A stretch of DNA of 42,254 nt from DASUXY01 sp036377675 (GTDB lineage: Bacteria; Bacillota; Bacilli; Bacillales; Amphibacillaceae): assembly GCA_036377675.1 (NCBI GenBank), contig DASUXY010000005.1:1-42254 (forward strand), written 5' to 3'. This document shows, one piece after another, positions 42,114 through 42,254 of the stretch. The notes below the pieces were generated by a model that worked only from the letters and a program-made list of their open reading frames with translations, was not told the DNA's origin and searched no databases. Every line of letters starts with the position of its first letter. Within the stretch, counting starts at the first letter, position 1. A program made the position numbers and the translations under genes.

Positions 42114-42254
42114 GATAGAGTCCATATAATTGTGTAAAAAGAATAGGCCATCTGATCGCCTTTACGGTACAATGTTTTTAAACCACTAAAAACTTTACCA
42201 GGAGGCAGATCAAGATGACCCACCTACATTTTACATTGAAAACATCAGAAATAC
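42114..42254 (+). mobile_element. Left end of an IS256-family insertion sequence (runs off the window)
   Basis: GATAGAGTCCATATAATTGT followed by GTAAAA (42114-42139) matches the known IS256-type terminal inverted repeat pattern (GATA-A/G-AGTCC-x-TATAATTGTGTAAAA). It precedes a transposase start 75 nt inside. The right end and target duplication cannot be seen. Confidence 0.85.
42215..42254 (+). CDS. IS256-family transposase, first 13 codons
   Basis: The visible product is MTHLHFTLKTSEI, which resembles the N-terminus of Bacillales IS256 transposases (MTQ-x-HFTLKSEEI type). The start ATG follows CAGGAGG with a 9-nt spacer. The position, 75 nt inside an IS256-type inverted repeat and reading inward, is as expected. 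The catalytic DDE region is beyond the window, so activity cannot be judged. Confidence 0.8.
   Translation, partial: MTHLHFTLKTSEI

Noticed and set aside
1..42254. CRISPR arrays, tRNA/rRNA genes, T-boxes, prophage or defence islands
   Set aside because: No spaced direct repeats, cloverleaf or specifier-like leaders, or phage/defence gene families were seen in the window.

Overview
This window is AT-rich chromosomal DNA from an endospore-forming member of the Bacillales, most likely Bacillaceae. The evidence is the gene order, which follows the Bacillus subtilis block yqfF-phoH-yqfDC-yqfB-floA-nfeD-rpsU ... rsmE-prmA-dnaJ-dnaK-grpE-hrcA-hemW-lepA-yqxA-spoIIP-gpr-(rpsT)-holA-yqzM-comEC-comEB-comEA-yqeM-rsfS-yqeK-nadD-yhbY-aroE-yqeH-yqeG-(sda), together with spore genes (yqfC, yqfD, spoIIP, gpr, sigK, sda). 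Almost all of 1-34000 is on the minus strand; 34350-41100 is on the plus strand.

Layout, from the left. At 1-6600 is the membrane/sporulation cluster: partial pgpH, phoH, yqfD, yqfC, a YqfB-position protein, the flotillin floA and its NfeD partner, with a sigma-W-like promoter. A gap of about 0.6 kb stands where yqeY usually lies, followed by rpsU with a near-ideal sigma-A promoter. At 7540-9919 are deoC and a tryptophanase-family lyase with an unusual active site, in the place where other Bacillaceae carry mtaB. At 10220-17041 is the heat-shock operon hrcA-grpE-dnaK-dnaJ-prmA-rsmE under a perfect CIRCE operator. At 17038-24600 are hemW, lepA, yqxA, spoIIP, gpr, divergent rpsT and holA. At 24900-28670 are yqzM and the DNA-uptake genes comEC/EB/EA. 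At 28889-33948 is a tightly packed housekeeping run (yqeM, rsfS, yqeK, nadD, yhbY, aroE, yqeH, yqeG) for ribosome maturation, NAD and shikimate synthesis.

The divergent interval before sda carries a dense cluster of DnaA boxes, which links replication initiation to the Sda sporulation checkpoint. At 34900-40197 is an Mrp Na+/H+ antiporter operon encoding MrpA, C, D, E, F and G but no MrpB. An uninterrupted sigK follows. A membrane-anchored rhodanese-like protein lacking the catalytic Cys, a run of three dyad symmetries and the left end of an IS256-family element close the window.

Most of the window is conserved core genome. The points that stand out are the mrpB-less Mrp operon, the tryptophanase-like enzyme with Leu226/Arg265/Phe455 at usually conserved active-site positions, the absence of yqeY, mtaB and comER at their usual positions, the DnaA-box cluster, and the dyad cluster next to the IS. 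I saw no tRNA, rRNA, CRISPR array, prophage or defence system. Many starts were moved downstream of the longest open frame because a clear Shine-Dalgarno sequence lies inside the longer frame; several of these starts are TTG or GTG.
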